Positions 26,083 to 35,747 of a DNA stretch of 64,000 nt are shown in pieces. Both the position numbers and the translations under genes were made by a program. This DNA is from Alphaproteobacteria bacterium (GTDB taxonomy: Bacteria > Pseudomonadota > Alphaproteobacteria > UBA2966), in assembly GCA_021296255.1 (NCBI GenBank), contig JAGWAU010000004.1, positions 1 to 64,000 of the forward strand, given 5' to 3'. Every line of letters starts with the position of its first letter. Position 1 is the stretch's first letter. Under the pieces are notes generated by a model that ran no database searches, was not told the origin of the DNA, and was given only the letters and a program-made list of their open reading frames with translations.

Positions 26083-27255
26083 ATGAACGCCCGCGACGAA
26101 ACACCGGAACGGCGAATCGACGGAACGCGCGTATCGCAGTCCCCGCGGACCCGGCCCTCGGCTCGGTCCGTCGGTCGCGCGATCTCGGATATTCGGCGGG
26201 GTCTTCCAGTGGTGGTGACGGGCGCCGACGCAGAGTTCGCGGTCGCCTTCGCCGCGGAACAGACGACCGACGAGGCGCTCGCCCGCCTCGCGGACTTCGG
26301 CGGCAGTTATCCGACCCTCGCGATCACGCTCGAGCGCGCGGCCGTTCTGCATATTCCACCCACCGGCGCCGATGTGACGGTCTTGAAGATCAAGGACAAG
26401 CTGGACTCGGCCACCATCAGGGATCTGTCCGACCCGACGGCGGACCTCGCCAATCCCTTGCGCGGACCGTTCGCGACTGCCGACGCGCCGCCATCGGCGG
26501 CGGTAACCGCAGCTGTGGAGTTGTGCAAACTTGCCAAGCTGCTTCCGGCAGCGGTGACAACGTCCATCGCCGGCGGGAACTCGCCGCATGCCGAGGCCTT
26601 CTCGGCGAACAACGATCTGCTCTTAGTATCTGCCGAAAGCATCGGCAGGTTCCAGGAAAGCATGGCGGACACACTGGTCCAAGTGACATCCGCGCGCGTG
26701 CCGTTGGCGGGCTCCGAGATCGCGGAGGTCATTGCCTTTCGGCCGAGCGACGGTGGGACCGAACACCTAGCCGTCGTCGTCGGCGAGCCTCCCCGCAGCT
26801 CCGCCGTGCTGACCCGGCTGCACTCGGAGTGTTTCACCGGGGACTTGCTCGAATCCTTGCGCTGTGATTGCGGGACCCAGTTGCGTGCCGCCATAGACGC
26901 GCTGGCTAAGGAAGGGGGCGGCGTGCTGCTGTACCTCGCGCAGGAAGGCCGCGGCATCGGCCTGATCAACAAGTTGCGTACCTACCGCCTTCAGGACCAG
27001 GGCTTCGACACGTACGACGCCAATGAACGGTTGGGCTTTGAATTCGATGAACGCATCTTTGAGCCCGCGGCACGGATGCTCGGGCTGCTCGGCATCTCGC
27101 GGGTGTGCCTTCTGACCAACAATCCAAGAAAGGTCGAGGCACTTCGGCATTGTGGAATCGACGTCGTCGAGCGGGTACCGCACGCCTTCCCGGCCACCGC
27201 GCACAACGCCCATTACCTCGACGCGAAAGCCAAGCGGGCCGGCCACATCCTTTAG
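26083..27255 (+). CDS. ribA: GTP cyclohydrolase II with degenerate N-terminal RibB-like domain
   Basis: The C-terminal half (from about residue 200) is GTP cyclohydrolase II, the first step of riboflavin synthesis: the zinc ligands in HSECFTGDLLESLRCDCG, the EGRGIGLINK loop and the TNNPRKVEAL segment are intact. The N-terminal 190 residues align in position with the DHBP synthase domain of RibBA but lack the acidic ENEGD loop I would expect, so this half is probably inactive and structural. A separate ribB should exist elsewhere. I looked for an FMN riboswitch in the 160 bases upstream and found none. Confidence 0.88.
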   Translation: MNARDETPERRIDGTRVSQSPRTRPSARSVGRAISDIRRGLPVVVTGADAEFAVAFAAEQTTDEALARLADFGGSYPTLAITLERAAVLHIPPTGADVTVLKIKDKLDSATIRDLSDPTADLANPLRGPFATADAPPSAAVTAAVELCKLAKLLPAAVTTSIAGGNSPHAEAFSANNDLLLVSAESIGRFQESMADTLVQVTSARVPLAGSEIAEVIAFRPSDGGTEHLAVVVGEPPRSSAVLTRLHSECFTGDLLESLRCDCGTQLRAAIDALAKEGGGVLLYLAQEGRGIGLINKLRTYRLQDQGFDTYDANERLGFEFDERIFEPAARMLGLLGISRVCLLTNNPRKVEALRHCGIDVVERVPHAFPATAHNAHYLDAKAKRAGHIL

Positions 27256-27284
27256 GCCAACCCCCTCGATCGTCTCCCGCCGGC

Positions 27285-27449
27285 GCGCAGTGGGGCGTCG
27301 GGACCGCCCTGCTTGATGGTCTGACCCAACACTGGACGGACGCCGCCTACCGCCAGATGGCAGCGATCATCGGCGACTCCGCGAACGAGGCCTCGATCAA
27401 ACTGCACAAACGCGACGGGTTCCGCCGTATCGGCACCCTGCGATCGGGT
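27285..27449 (+). pseudogene. Remnant of a GNAT acetyltransferase gene
   Basis: This stretch encodes, in one frame, GVGTALLDGLTQ...MAAIIGDSANEASIKLHKRDGF..IGTLRSG. It matches the second half of phosphinothricin-acetyltransferase-like GNAT proteins, including the acetyl-CoA-binding GVGTALL turn. There is no start codon or N-terminal half, and the family's C-terminal end is missing. It sits between the convergent ribA and amrS genes and is best read as a gene fragment. Confidence 0.7.
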
Positions 27450-27474
27450 GCAACCGTCGGCCCGCGCAATAGCC

Positions 27475-28650
27475 CTATACGGGCGAGTGGTCGTATCCGG
27501 TCATGGAACTGGAGCGACGGTGCTGGTCGTATTCGATCAGGCGCACGGGCTTGCGCTTGCGGCCCCAGTCCCCGGGCGGGCCATCATAAACGCCTGAAAT
27601 TGCCATGCTGCAGGAGCGGCAGCGGCCCTTATCGTCGAGGTTCCAACGGGTCAACCTGTACCAGTCGCGTCCGATGACCTTGTCGCCGCAGCACGGACAG
27701 TAGGTCGAACTGCAGGCTTCGTCGTGTACGTTTCCGACGTACACGTGGTGGAGCCCGTTCCGCAGCGCAATGTCACGGGCACGGAGCAATGCCTCGTGTG
27801 GCGTGCGCAGCTTGTTGCGCATGCGATAGTCCGGATGGAAGGCCGTGAAGTGCAGCGGCACGTCAGTGCCGAGATTGTCGAGGAACCATCGCGTCATATT
27901 GTCGATCTCTTCGGGCGAGTCGTTTTCGCCGAGAATGAGAAGGGTCGTGACCTCGAACCACACATCGGTCTTGTTGCGCAGGTAAATCAGCGTGTCGAGC
28001 ACGCGCGCAAGCTCTCCCGTGCAGAGCTTGTGATAGAAGTCCTCGGTGAATGCCTTGAGGTCGACGTTGGCGGCGTCCATGTAGGTGTAGAACTCCTCGC
28101 GCGCCTCCGGCGCGATATAACCGGCCGTCACCGCCACCGATTTCACGTCGACCGCGTTGCAAGCCTTGGCGACGTCGATCGCGTACTCCAAAAAGATCGT
28201 GGGATCGTTGTAAGTATAGGCCACGGAGCGGCAGCCGAGGCGCAAAGCCGCCTCTGCCAGAGTCTCCGGCGCGGCCGCGTCCGCCAGTGTATCGACCTCG
28301 CGCGACTTGCTGATGTCCCAATTCTGACAGAACTTGCACGTAAGATTGCAGCCCGCAGTGCCAAACGACAGCACGGGTGTTCCCGGCAGGAACTGGTTCA
28401 ACGGCTTCTTCTCGATCGGATCGACGCAGAATCCGCTCGACCGGCCATAGGTCGTGAGCACCATGCGTCCGCCCGAGTTCGCGCGCACGAAGCAGAGTCC
28501 GCGTTGGCCGTTCCTGAGCTTACAGAAGCGGGGGCAGACGTCGCACTGGATGCGTCCGTCCCCGAGCGCATGCCAGTGGCGCCCGTCGGCACCCGTGATC
28601 ACATCTTCGGCTGTCGCAGCATCTCTCATGATTCTGTCGGCGAGCACCAT
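27475..28650 (-). CDS. amrS: AmmeMemoRadiSam system radical SAM enzyme
   Basis: This radical SAM protein has the cluster-binding motif CNLTCKFCQNW. Cysteine-rich segments lie before it (CDVCPRFCKLRNGQRGLC) and near the end (CPCCGD; CRSC), which suggests additional metal or cluster sites. The layout is typical of the AmrS family, genetically tied to Memo and AMMECR1 proteins; the reaction is not established as far as I know. ATG 28650 is preferred; GTG 28776 or ATG 28629 are alternatives. It is divergent from the Memo-AMMECR1 fusion gene. Confidence 0.88.
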   Translation of the reverse strand: MVLADRIMRDAATAEDVITGADGRHWHALGDGRIQCDVCPRFCKLRNGQRGLCFVRANSGGRMVLTTYGRSSGFCVDPIEKKPLNQFLPGTPVLSFGTAGCNLTCKFCQNWDISKSREVDTLADAAAPETLAEAALRLGCRSVAYTYNDPTIFLEYAIDVAKACNAVDVKSVAVTAGYIAPEAREEFYTYMDAANVDLKAFTEDFYHKLCTGELARVLDTLIYLRNKTDVWFEVTTLLILGENDSPEEIDNMTRWFLDNLGTDVPLHFTAFHPDYRMRNKLRTPHEALLRARDIALRNGLHHVYVGNVHDEACSSTYCPCCGDKVIGRDWYRLTRWNLDDKGRCRSCSMAISGVYDGPPGDWGRKRKPVRLIEYDQHRRSSSMTGYDHSPV

Positions 28651-28864
28651 TCTATCCGATATGCGAGAGCGCGGAGGTAGTTTTTGAAGAGGTGCCGACG
28701 CCACTACGCCTGCCTGGAACCAGAGGTTTGCCGGTGACCGCTGTCGCCGCGGTCTAGGCAGGACTATATTTGGCACATTCGGGGGTGGTCATTAGAGTGA
28801 CGCGACTCCCATCCACATTGGGGAATCCCGCTGGTCGACGATGACCGCAAACAGGACAGGGATC

Positions 28865-30262
28865 ATGGCCACTCAAGGAACCTTCGAGCACGTCCGTTCG
28901 CCTGCGGTCGCGGGTTTCTTCTATCCGGAGGATCCCGGTGAACTGCGCAGCACGGTGGAAGCCTATCTGGCCGATGCCCGACAGACCAACCTCGAAGATC
29001 CGGATACGCCTTGGCCCAAGGCCGTGATCGCACCCCACGCAGGCTACGTCTATTCCGGCCCCGTCGCCGCCTCCGTCTATGCACGGCTCGAAGCGGCCCG
29101 CGAGACCGTGGAGCGGGTCGTTCTGCTGGGACCATCGCATCGCATCGGCTTCACTGGCCTCGCCGTCTCCAGCGCCGAAGCCTACGTCACGCCCCTCGGT
29201 CCCATACCGATCGACGCACGCGCCATCGCCCAAGTCGCCGGGTTCAAACAGGTTCGGCTCATGGACGAAGCCCATGCTCAGGAGCATAGCCTAGAGGCGC
29301 ACCTCCCCTTCCTTCAGACGGTGCTCCGAGACTTTCAACTCGTTCCGGTCGTGGTCGGGGACGTGGCGCCCGACGATGTCACACACGCACTCGACGCCCT
29401 GTGGGGCGGCCCGGAAACCCTGATCGTCATCAGTTCGGACCTCAGCCACTACCATGACTACGCCACGGCGAACGAAATGGATAACGCTACGGGTCGTGCC
29501 ATCCAGACGCTGCAGATGGATGGAGTGACCACTCAGGGCGCCTGCGGCGGACGTCTCATCCGTGGGCTGATGGCGCTCGCCCGATGCCGGGATCTGCGCA
29601 TCACGCTCATAGACCTGCGCAATTCGGGCGATACCGCTGGTCCTCGCGACAGAGTCGTGGGTTATGGCTCGTTCATCGTCGAAGAAGGTGAGCGCCAGCA
29701 CCTGTCCGCACGGTTTCGCAAGCATCTCGGCGATATCGCCCATCGGGCCATTCGAACGGGACTGTCGACCGGAAAGGAACTCAACCTGTCCGCCTCCATG
29801 CTGTCGCCGCGGCTGTCGGCACCCCGTGCCAGCTTTGTGACGCTGGAGCGGGACGGTTGCCTGCGGGGCTGTATCGGATCGCTCTTTCCGCATCAGCCGT
29901 TGGCCACCGACGTCGCCAAAAACGCCTTTCGCGCGGCGTTCAAGGATCCGAGGTTCGAACCGCTTACCGAAGACGAATACGAGGGCATCGATCTGACTAT
30001 TTCGATCCTGAGTGCTCCCGTCCCGCTGAAGTTTACGTCGGAGGAAGACTTGATCGGCAAACTGAGGCCCGGCATCGACGGCCTTGTCCTGGAAGACGGG
30101 AAAAAACGGAGCACCTTCATGCCGCGGATCTGGAAGCACCACCCCGAGGCATCCGTATTCCTTCGTCACCTAAAGGCGAAGGCGGGGCTTGAGCCGGACT
30201 ATTGGGCGGACACCCTCAGAGTCTGGCGCTACATCACGGAGTCCTTCGTACCGGCCACGTAA
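28865..30262 (+). CDS. Fused Memo (AmrB) and AMMECR1 (AmrA) protein
   Basis: This 465-residue protein joins two families. Residues about 8-270 are Memo-like (AVAGFFYPEDPGEL, APHAGYVYSGPVAAS, GPSHRIGF, SSDLSHYHDY), with the conserved His residues of the dioxygenase-like fold. Residues about 285-465 are AMMECR1-like (FVTLERDGCLRGCIGSL, DPRFEPLTEDE). ATG 28865, preceded by AGGGA, is preferred over 28841. It is divergent from amrS across about 214 bases, giving a complete system in two transcripts. The cellular function is unknown. Confidence 0.88.
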   Translation: MATQGTFEHVRSPAVAGFFYPEDPGELRSTVEAYLADARQTNLEDPDTPWPKAVIAPHAGYVYSGPVAASVYARLEAARETVERVVLLGPSHRIGFTGLAVSSAEAYVTPLGPIPIDARAIAQVAGFKQVRLMDEAHAQEHSLEAHLPFLQTVLRDFQLVPVVVGDVAPDDVTHALDALWGGPETLIVISSDLSHYHDYATANEMDNATGRAIQTLQMDGVTTQGACGGRLIRGLMALARCRDLRITLIDLRNSGDTAGPRDRVVGYGSFIVEEGERQHLSARFRKHLGDIAHRAIRTGLSTGKELNLSASMLSPRLSAPRASFVTLERDGCLRGCIGSLFPHQPLATDVAKNAFRAAFKDPRFEPLTEDEYEGIDLTISILSAPVPLKFTSEEDLIGKLRPGIDGLVLEDGKKRSTFMPRIWKHHPEASVFLRHLKAKAGLEPDYWADTLRVWRYITESFVPAT

Positions 30263-30525
30263 CGTCACCTATTTGGGACATTTCTGTTCCTCAGCATAAC
30301 AGCCTCCTCACGCTTTACGGGATTCTCAATCTTGAATATTGAGTGACTCGAATCCATCCGGATCTGCCGTCAATCTCGGAAAGTTCCTAGGAGAACGACA
30401 CAATCATATTGATTCCAATAGAAAATTTCCTTGACAACGGATTCCACTTTGCTCATTTTTGCGTGGCTTAGCTTTCACTCCCTGGATTCGTACTAAGGGT
30501 CGACACCGGGAGACGCTCACTAGGT
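30263..30525. other. AT-rich intergenic region before the M23 peptidase gene
   Basis: These 263 bases are clearly AT-richer than their surroundings and hold no gene that I can support. A TTGACA at 30431-30436 could be a -35 element for the following gene, but the hexamer 17 bases later (CATTTT, 30454-30459) is a poor -10. No terminator with a T-run is visible after the preceding gene. Confidence 0.45.
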
Positions 30526-31971
30526 ATGGCCAGAACGCACCGAGCCCGTCGGTTCAGGCGCAATGCTCGACGCGTTGACGGTTCCCGCGTAAGAAGATTC
30601 ACCGTCTATGGCATAATCTTCGGCCTTGGCATCTTCGTGGCGTTGGCAACCACGCTAGACCTGCCGACGTTGGACAGTGCGACCGACCGCCCTGCGGACT
30701 TGGTCACCGCTCCCAATCCCTATGTGGATCCGCCATCGGATCGTGCCACTTCGCCCGAAGGCGAGGACGCTGCCTCGGTCGAACTGGAACCGGCTGTCGC
30801 GCCTGCGGCGGACCCCGAGCCCACCATCGAGGAGCGGCACATCACCGTGCGCCGCGGCGATACGTTGATGAAGGTGCTGCGCCGGACCGGTGCCGAACAT
30901 GACGAAGCTCATACCGCGATTACGGCGCTCAAAACGGTTTTCGATCCGCGACGCCTCATGGCGGGGCAGAAACTGACGGCGTCGTTCCGGCGCTCCGAGT
31001 CCTCGGACAGCAAGTCAAAGAAGACTGGGGAGCTCATGTCGGTGATGGTGAAGCTCGACGTCGAGCGCAGCGTCGCTGCAAACCGGGCAGAAGACGGATT
31101 CGAAGCCACGGAGGTCGTGCGGTCTTTCAAACCCGCCTTCGTCAGAGGCATCGGCCGAATCGACGACAGCCTGTTCGTTTCCGCTCGGCGCGCGGGCGTC
31201 CCCGCGCAAATTATCATGTATCTCATCCGCATGTTCAGCTGGGACGTCGACTTTCAGCGGGAGATCCGGCGCGGTGACCGCTTCGAAATCCTTTTCGAAA
31301 CATTCAGAGATAGCGATGGTCGGCCTGTGAAGAACGGCGACATTCTGTTCGCGTCTCTTTCGTTGAGCGGCGCAGACTTACGGCTCTACCGCTTCGCCAC
31401 CAGTGATGGCGTCGTCGACTACTACGATCCCAAGGGGCAGAGTGCCCGTAAAGCCCTGATGAAGACCCCGGTAGACGGCGCGCGGCTGTCATCGCGCTAC
31501 GGCAAGCGACGCCATCCAATCCTCGGTTACAACATGATGCATCGTGGGATCGACTTCGCAGCGCCCAGAGGCACCCCGATCATGGCTGCGGGCGACGGCG
31601 TCGTTGAGCGCGCCAGCCGCTACGGCGCCTACGGCAAGTACGTCCGCATCCGCCACAACAACACCTACAAGACCGCTTACGCTCATCTGAAAAGCTATGC
31701 CAAAGGCGTGAGAGGGGGGAAACGGGTCCGGCAAGGACAGATCATCGGATACGTGGGTTCGACTGGAAGATCGACCGGACCCCATCTGCACTATGAGATC
31801 CACCGGAACGGCAAGCAGATAAACCCGCTGCGCCTGAAGCTGCCGACGGGCAGGAAACTCAAGGGACGCGAGTTCGCCCGTTTCCTTGAAGAGAAGGCCA
31901 GCATCGATGTCGCGCTGAGCGAAACACCGGCACTATCCCGACTCGCGCAGGCCGACACCGGGGCCGAGTAG
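30526..31971 (+). CDS. M23-family peptidoglycan endopeptidase (LytM domain)
   Basis: This 481-residue envelope protein has a basic cytoplasmic N-terminus, one transmembrane helix (IIFGLGIFVALATTL, about residues 29-43), a Pro/Asp-rich linker and a region resembling LysM/OapA (ITVRRGDTLMKVLRRTGA). The C-terminal LytM domain has zinc ligands HRGIDFAAPRGTPI and HLHYEIH. All catalytic ligands appear present, so it should cut peptide cross-links in the cell wall. The C-terminal 50 residues after the fold are helical and of unknown role. Confidence 0.9.
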   Translation: MARTHRARRFRRNARRVDGSRVRRFTVYGIIFGLGIFVALATTLDLPTLDSATDRPADLVTAPNPYVDPPSDRATSPEGEDAASVELEPAVAPAADPEPTIEERHITVRRGDTLMKVLRRTGAEHDEAHTAITALKTVFDPRRLMAGQKLTASFRRSESSDSKSKKTGELMSVMVKLDVERSVAANRAEDGFEATEVVRSFKPAFVRGIGRIDDSLFVSARRAGVPAQIIMYLIRMFSWDVDFQREIRRGDRFEILFETFRDSDGRPVKNGDILFASLSLSGADLRLYRFATSDGVVDYYDPKGQSARKALMKTPVDGARLSSRYGKRRHPILGYNMMHRGIDFAAPRGTPIMAAGDGVVERASRYGAYGKYVRIRHNNTYKTAYAHLKSYAKGVRGGKRVRQGQIIGYVGSTGRSTGPHLHYEIHRNGKQINPLRLKLPTGRKLKGREFARFLEEKASIDVALSETPALSRLAQADTGAE

Positions 31972-32001
31972 CCCACCCTCTGCGTCGAGGTTCGGTGGAC
32001 C

Positions 32002-34590
32002 TTATGCCGCCTGCACCAATTCGTCATTCACGATCAGGCCGCCGTCTCCGGCAGTGACCTTGACGGCATCGCCTTTGCCGACCTCCCCCTCGAGAATCAT
32101 GCTGGCCAGAACGTTCTGAAGCTGCCGCTGGATCACGCGTTTGAGAGGCCGGGCGCCATAGACCGGATCGTAGCCCGCGTTGGCCAGCCAGATCCGGCCG
32201 GACTCCTCGATTTCGAGCGTTATGTTGCGGTCCTTGAGCAACGACTGCAGCGAACGGAGTTGAATGTCGACAATGCCCGTCATGTCGGTGCGACTGAGAC
32301 GGTGGAACAAGATGATCTCGTCGAGACGATTGAGGAACTCGGGCCGGAACGCCGCCCGCACCACCTCCATCACCTGTTCCCGCGCCGATTCCACGTCTTC
32401 CCCGTCCGCCAGAGTCGCCAAGTGATCGGAACCGAGGTTCGAGGTCAGGATGATCAGTGTATTTCGGAAATCGACCGTGTGGCCATGTCCGTCCGTCAGA
32501 CGCCCGTCATCGAGCACCTGGAGCAGCACATTGAACACGTCGGGATGAGCCTTTTCGATCTCGTCGAACAGGATCACCTGATAGGGGCGGCGGCGAACCA
32601 CCTCGGTCAGGGCACCCCCCTCCTCGTACCCGACGTAGCCGGGCGGCGCCCCGATGAGGCGCGCGACGGCATGCCTTTCCATGTACTCGGACATATCGAT
32701 GCGGACCACGGCTTGCTCATCGTCGAACAAGCGCTCCGCCAGCGCCTTCGTGAGCTCAGTCTTGCCGACACCGGTCGGTCCCAGAAACAGGAAGGAACCG
32801 ATCGGCCGGTGGGAGTCTTGAAGACCCGCCCGGGCACGACGTACGGCATTCGCCACGGCACCGACGGCCTCCTCCTGACCGACAACGCGCTGGGCCAGCT
32901 CGGATTCCAGCCCAAGGAGCTTTTCGCGTTCGCCTTCCAGCAACTTGTCGACCGGCACCCCGGTCGAGCGCGCAACGACATTCGCGATATCTTCGGCGGT
33001 GACCTCCTCCCGCATGATCTGCTGTTCGTCTTCCGCCTCGGTGCCCGCCAGGCTTTTCTCGAGTTCCGGAATGACTCCGTATACCAGTTCCCCGGCCCGC
33101 GCGAGATCGCCATCCCGTTGGGCGCGCTCCAATTCGTTACGGGCGGCGTCAAGCTGCTCCTTGACCTTCTGAGCCCCAGCCAGCTTGTCCTTTTGGGCCT
33201 GCCATTTCGCGGTCAACGCAACGCTGGACTGCTCGAGCTCGGCGAGTTCCTTCTCGAGCCGTTGCAGCCGTTCGTGGGACGCCGAATCGTCCTCCTTCTT
33301 GAGCGCTTCGCGCTCGATCTTGAACTGGATGATGCGACGGTCGAGCTCGTCGATCTCTTCGGGCTTGGAATCCACTTCCATGCGCCGCCGACTGGTGGCC
33401 TCATCGACGAGATCGATGGCCTTGTCGGGCAAGAATCGGTCCGTGATGTAGCGGTTCGACAGTGTCGCGGCGGCGATGATCGCACCGTCGGTGATGCGAA
33501 CACCGTGATGAAGCTCGTACTTCTCCTTCAACCCGCGCAGGATGGAAACGGTGTCCTCGACGGTCGGTTCCGTGACGAATACGGATTGGAAACGACGGGC
33601 CAGCGCACCGTCCTTCTCGACATGCTTGCGATATTCATCGAGTGTGGTGGCACCGACACAATGCAGCTCGCCACGCGCCAAAGCTGGTTTCAACAGGTTG
33701 GACGCATCCACCGCGCCTTCGGCCGCGCCCGCGCCGATGAGGGTGTGCATCTCGTCGATGAATAGGATGACGTCGCCGGCCGCCTGAATTTCGGAAAGCA
33801 CAGCCTTCAAGCGTTCTTCGAACTCACCCCGGAACTTAGCGCCCGCGATCAAGGCACCGAGATCGAGGGCCATCAGACGCTTGTTCCTGAGCGACTCCGG
33901 GACGTCCCGATTGACGATTCGTTGCGCCAATCCTTCGACGATGGCCGTCTTGCCAACGCCAGGCTCGCCGATCAGAACCGGATTGTTCTTCGTCCGCCGC
34001 GACAGCACCTGAATCGTACGCCGTATCTCTTCGTCGCGACCGATGACCGGATCGAGCTTGCCCTGAGTCGCATCGTCCGTGAGATCGCGGGCAAATCTCT
34101 TCAGGGCCTCGAAGGTATCCTCGGCGCCCACGGTGTCGGCGGTGCGTCCCTTCCGCATATCGGAGATGGCAGAGTCGAGCGTTTGAGGCGTGACGCCGGC
34201 ATCTCCCAGAATTTTGGCCGCTTCCGTTCTTGTTGCCACGGCGAGCGCCAGAAGCAAGCGTTCGACAGTGACATAGGTGTCGCCCGCCTTTCCTGCGAGT
34301 TGCTCCGCGGACTCGAAAAGGCGCGCGGTCTCCGGCGCGAGATACACCTGCCCGGCACCCGACCCCTCAACCTTGGGAAGCTTGGCGAGGGTCGCTTCGA
34401 CACCATTCCGAGCTTTCCTGGCGTCACCACCTGCGCTGCCGATGAGATTGACGCACAGACCTTCCCCGTCGTCGAGCAGCACCTTCAAGAGATGCTCTGG
34501 CGTAAAGCGTTGATGACCGGAGCGAAGCGCCAGACCTTGCGCGGCCTGGATGAACCCTTTGGACCGCTCGGTATAGGTCTCAAAATCCAT
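32002..34590 (-). CDS. clpB: ATP-dependent disaggregase ClpB
   Basis: This is the 862-residue heat-shock chaperone that, with DnaK, pulls proteins out of aggregates. It has the double Clp N-domain, AAA-1 with Walker [14 protein letters not shown], the long coiled-coil middle domain (about residues 400-530) and AAA-2 with [13 protein letters not shown]. The ClpP-binding loop of ClpA/C is absent, as expected. A heat-shock-like promoter lies upstream. The start ATG at 34590 gives the family's normal N-terminus ([17 protein letters not shown]). Confidence 0.96.
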   Translation of the reverse strand: MDFETYTERSKGFIQAAQGLALRSGHQRFTPEHLLKVLLDDGEGLCVNLIGSAGGDARKARNGVEATLAKLPKVEGSGAGQVYLAPETARLFESAEQLAGKAGDTYVTVERLLLALAVATRTEAAKILGDAGVTPQTLDSAISDMRKGRTADTVGAEDTFEALKRFARDLTDDATQGKLDPVIGRDEEIRRTIQVLSRRTKNNPVLIGEPGVGKTAIVEGLAQRIVNRDVPESLRNKRLMALDLGALIAGAKFRGEFEERLKAVLSEIQAAGDVILFIDEMHTLIGAGAAEGAVDASNLLKPALARGELHCVGATTLDEYRKHVEKDGALARRFQSVFVTEPTVEDTVSILRGLKEKYELHHGVRITDGAIIAAATLSNRYITDRFLPDKAIDLVDEATSRRRMEVDSKPEEIDELDRRIIQFKIEREALKKEDDSASHERLQRLEKELAELEQSSVALTAKWQAQKDKLAGAQKVKEQLDAARNELERAQRDGDLARAGELVYGVIPELEKSLAGTEAEDEQQIMREEVTAEDIANVVARSTGVPVDKLLEGEREKLLGLESELAQRVVGQEEAVGAVANAVRRARAGLQDSHRPIGSFLFLGPTGVGKTELTKALAERLFDDEQAVVRIDMSEYMERHAVARLIGAPPGYVGYEEGGALTEVVRRRPYQVILFDEIEKAHPDVFNVLLQVLDDGRLTDGHGHTVDFRNTLIILTSNLGSDHLATLADGEDVESAREQVMEVVRAAFRPEFLNRLDEIILFHRLSRTDMTGIVDIQLRSLQSLLKDRNITLEIEESGRIWLANAGYDPVYGARPLKRVIQRQLQNVLASMILEGEVGKGDAVKVTAGDGGLIVNDELVQAA

Positions 34591-34716
34591 AATGATGCCC
34601 CAACAATGTCAGGCCCAATGTGAAATCACCGTCCGCGAAATGGCCCGGTCGTACGCTCCAGCATCGCAGCCCCGAATCAAATGACCGAGATGCGACAGCT
34701 GCAACGGCACTGCCTC

Positions 34717-34746
34717 ATATGTAGTGTTGCTCAATTGTCACACAAG
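34717..34746 (-). promoter_or_regulatory. Candidate heat-shock promoter of clpB
   Basis: On the minus strand CTTGTG (34746-34741) and TACATAT (34723-34717) are spaced 17 bases apart. The CTTG-type -35 fits alphaproteobacterial sigma-32 promoters, and a sigma-70 reading (TTGTGT, TACATA) is also possible. It lies about 130 bases before the clpB start. The 337-base gap 34591-34927 otherwise contains only the hairpin at 34836 and no gene. Confidence 0.45.
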
Positions 34747-34835
34747 GGGTAGTGTCGGAAACGCGGTCTCACTGAAGCCCGGGCGGTGGGGGCCACCACG
34801 CGGCCTGCCGGTTGGAGTGACAAAGAACGCCGGAG

Positions 34836-34862
34836 CGGTTCCACTCGAACTGGAACCGTTTT
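34836..34862. repeat. REP-like palindrome, possible plus-strand terminator
   Basis: Perfect arms CGGTTCCA (34836-34843) and TGGAACCG (34851-34858) flank a 7-base loop and are followed by TTTT on the plus strand. Both flanking genes run on the minus strand, so a terminator role would serve no obvious plus-strand gene. The core matches 17 of 22 positions of the hairpin after secA (54849), hinting at a dispersed repeat family. Confidence 0.55.
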
Positions 34863-34927
34863 AATCTGTCCTGAAAGTCTTCGCCGATATATTAGGGTTG
34901 AACCATGGGGAACCGGGCACGTCCCGG

Positions 34928-35479
34928 TTACGCACTGGCGGCGGCATCCCCCTCCGATCCTGTCGGCTCGGCCTCGCTGGTGTCCTCCACTACGGCCGGT
35001 TGATTGTCGCGCCGCTTGTCATCTCCGTTTTCGGGCTCGCTTGCCGCTACCGACACGTCAGAGTCCGGTCGATCCTTTTCCTCCGCATTGGGTGCAGGCT
35101 CGGCCCGTGTGTCCATGTGGTACACGGGTGCCTGCTCGCCAGACAACGCGATCTCCGCAGGCGAGACCATGGTGCTACGACGGCCGTTATAACGGCTTTG
35201 CCCTTGCTCCTGCCCTTGGCTTTGTCCCTGTTGCCCGTCATCGCCGTGTACGACGCGATAATAATGCTCGGCGTGCTGCAAATAACCTTCGGCCTTGATC
35301 CGGTCGCCGGACGATGACGCGTCTCGCGCCAAGGCGAGGTAGCGATCGCATACCTGCGTCGCAGTTCCCCTGACTTTAACATCAGGTCCATTGCTGTCGT
35401 AGGTTCGATTGGGCCCGTAATTTGACCGCCGGCCACCGGAGCGGCCACGGCCTCTCTTGGGGTTTGAATTGTGCTTCAT
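34928..35479 (-). CDS. DUF4167 domain-containing protein
   Basis: This 183-residue protein has the family's basic start (NPKRGRGRSGGRR) and the conserved helical core VKVRGTATQVCDRYLALARDASSSGDRI...YLQHAEHYYR. A low-complexity Gln-rich stretch (GQQGQSQGQEQGQS) and an acidic tail follow. The start mixes RNA-binding-like basic/Gly residues with helices, but no function is established. ATG 35479 has GAGG just upstream. Its location after prmC is the usual one in alphaproteobacteria. The 268 bases between them hold no supportable gene. Confidence 0.88.
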   Translation of the reverse strand: MKHNSNPKRGRGRSGGRRSNYGPNRTYDSNGPDVKVRGTATQVCDRYLALARDASSSGDRIKAEGYLQHAEHYYRVVHGDDGQQGQSQGQEQGQSRYNGRRSTMVSPAEIALSGEQAPVYHMDTRAEPAPNAEEKDRPDSDVSVAASEPENGDDKRRDNQPAVVEDTSEAEPTGSEGDAAASA

Positions 35480-35747
35480 CACCTCGTGCCACCAGTATTT
35501 GTGCCACTGCCCGTAGACAAACCACGCATTGGCGGGGTCGTCCCGCGATACCTACTCAAAGCGGCTGTCTGGCAGGTCCCCTGCGCCCCCGAACAACGCT
35601 CGACCGTACATATCCGAACTGTTCGGCATTGCTGGAGTGGAGTTGGCGGCCCGTCATCAGTTGTTGTTGTCCCGCCAAATCCTAACGATGACCCTAGCGG
35701 CCCCGAGCCGCCATTCCAAGCCCTTTTTTATCTTGACATTCCGGCGC

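Noticed and set aside
32260-33765. 501-codon plus-strand open frame inside clpB
   Set aside because: Antisense to the well-conserved ClpB coding sequence, with no own motif or ribosome-binding site.
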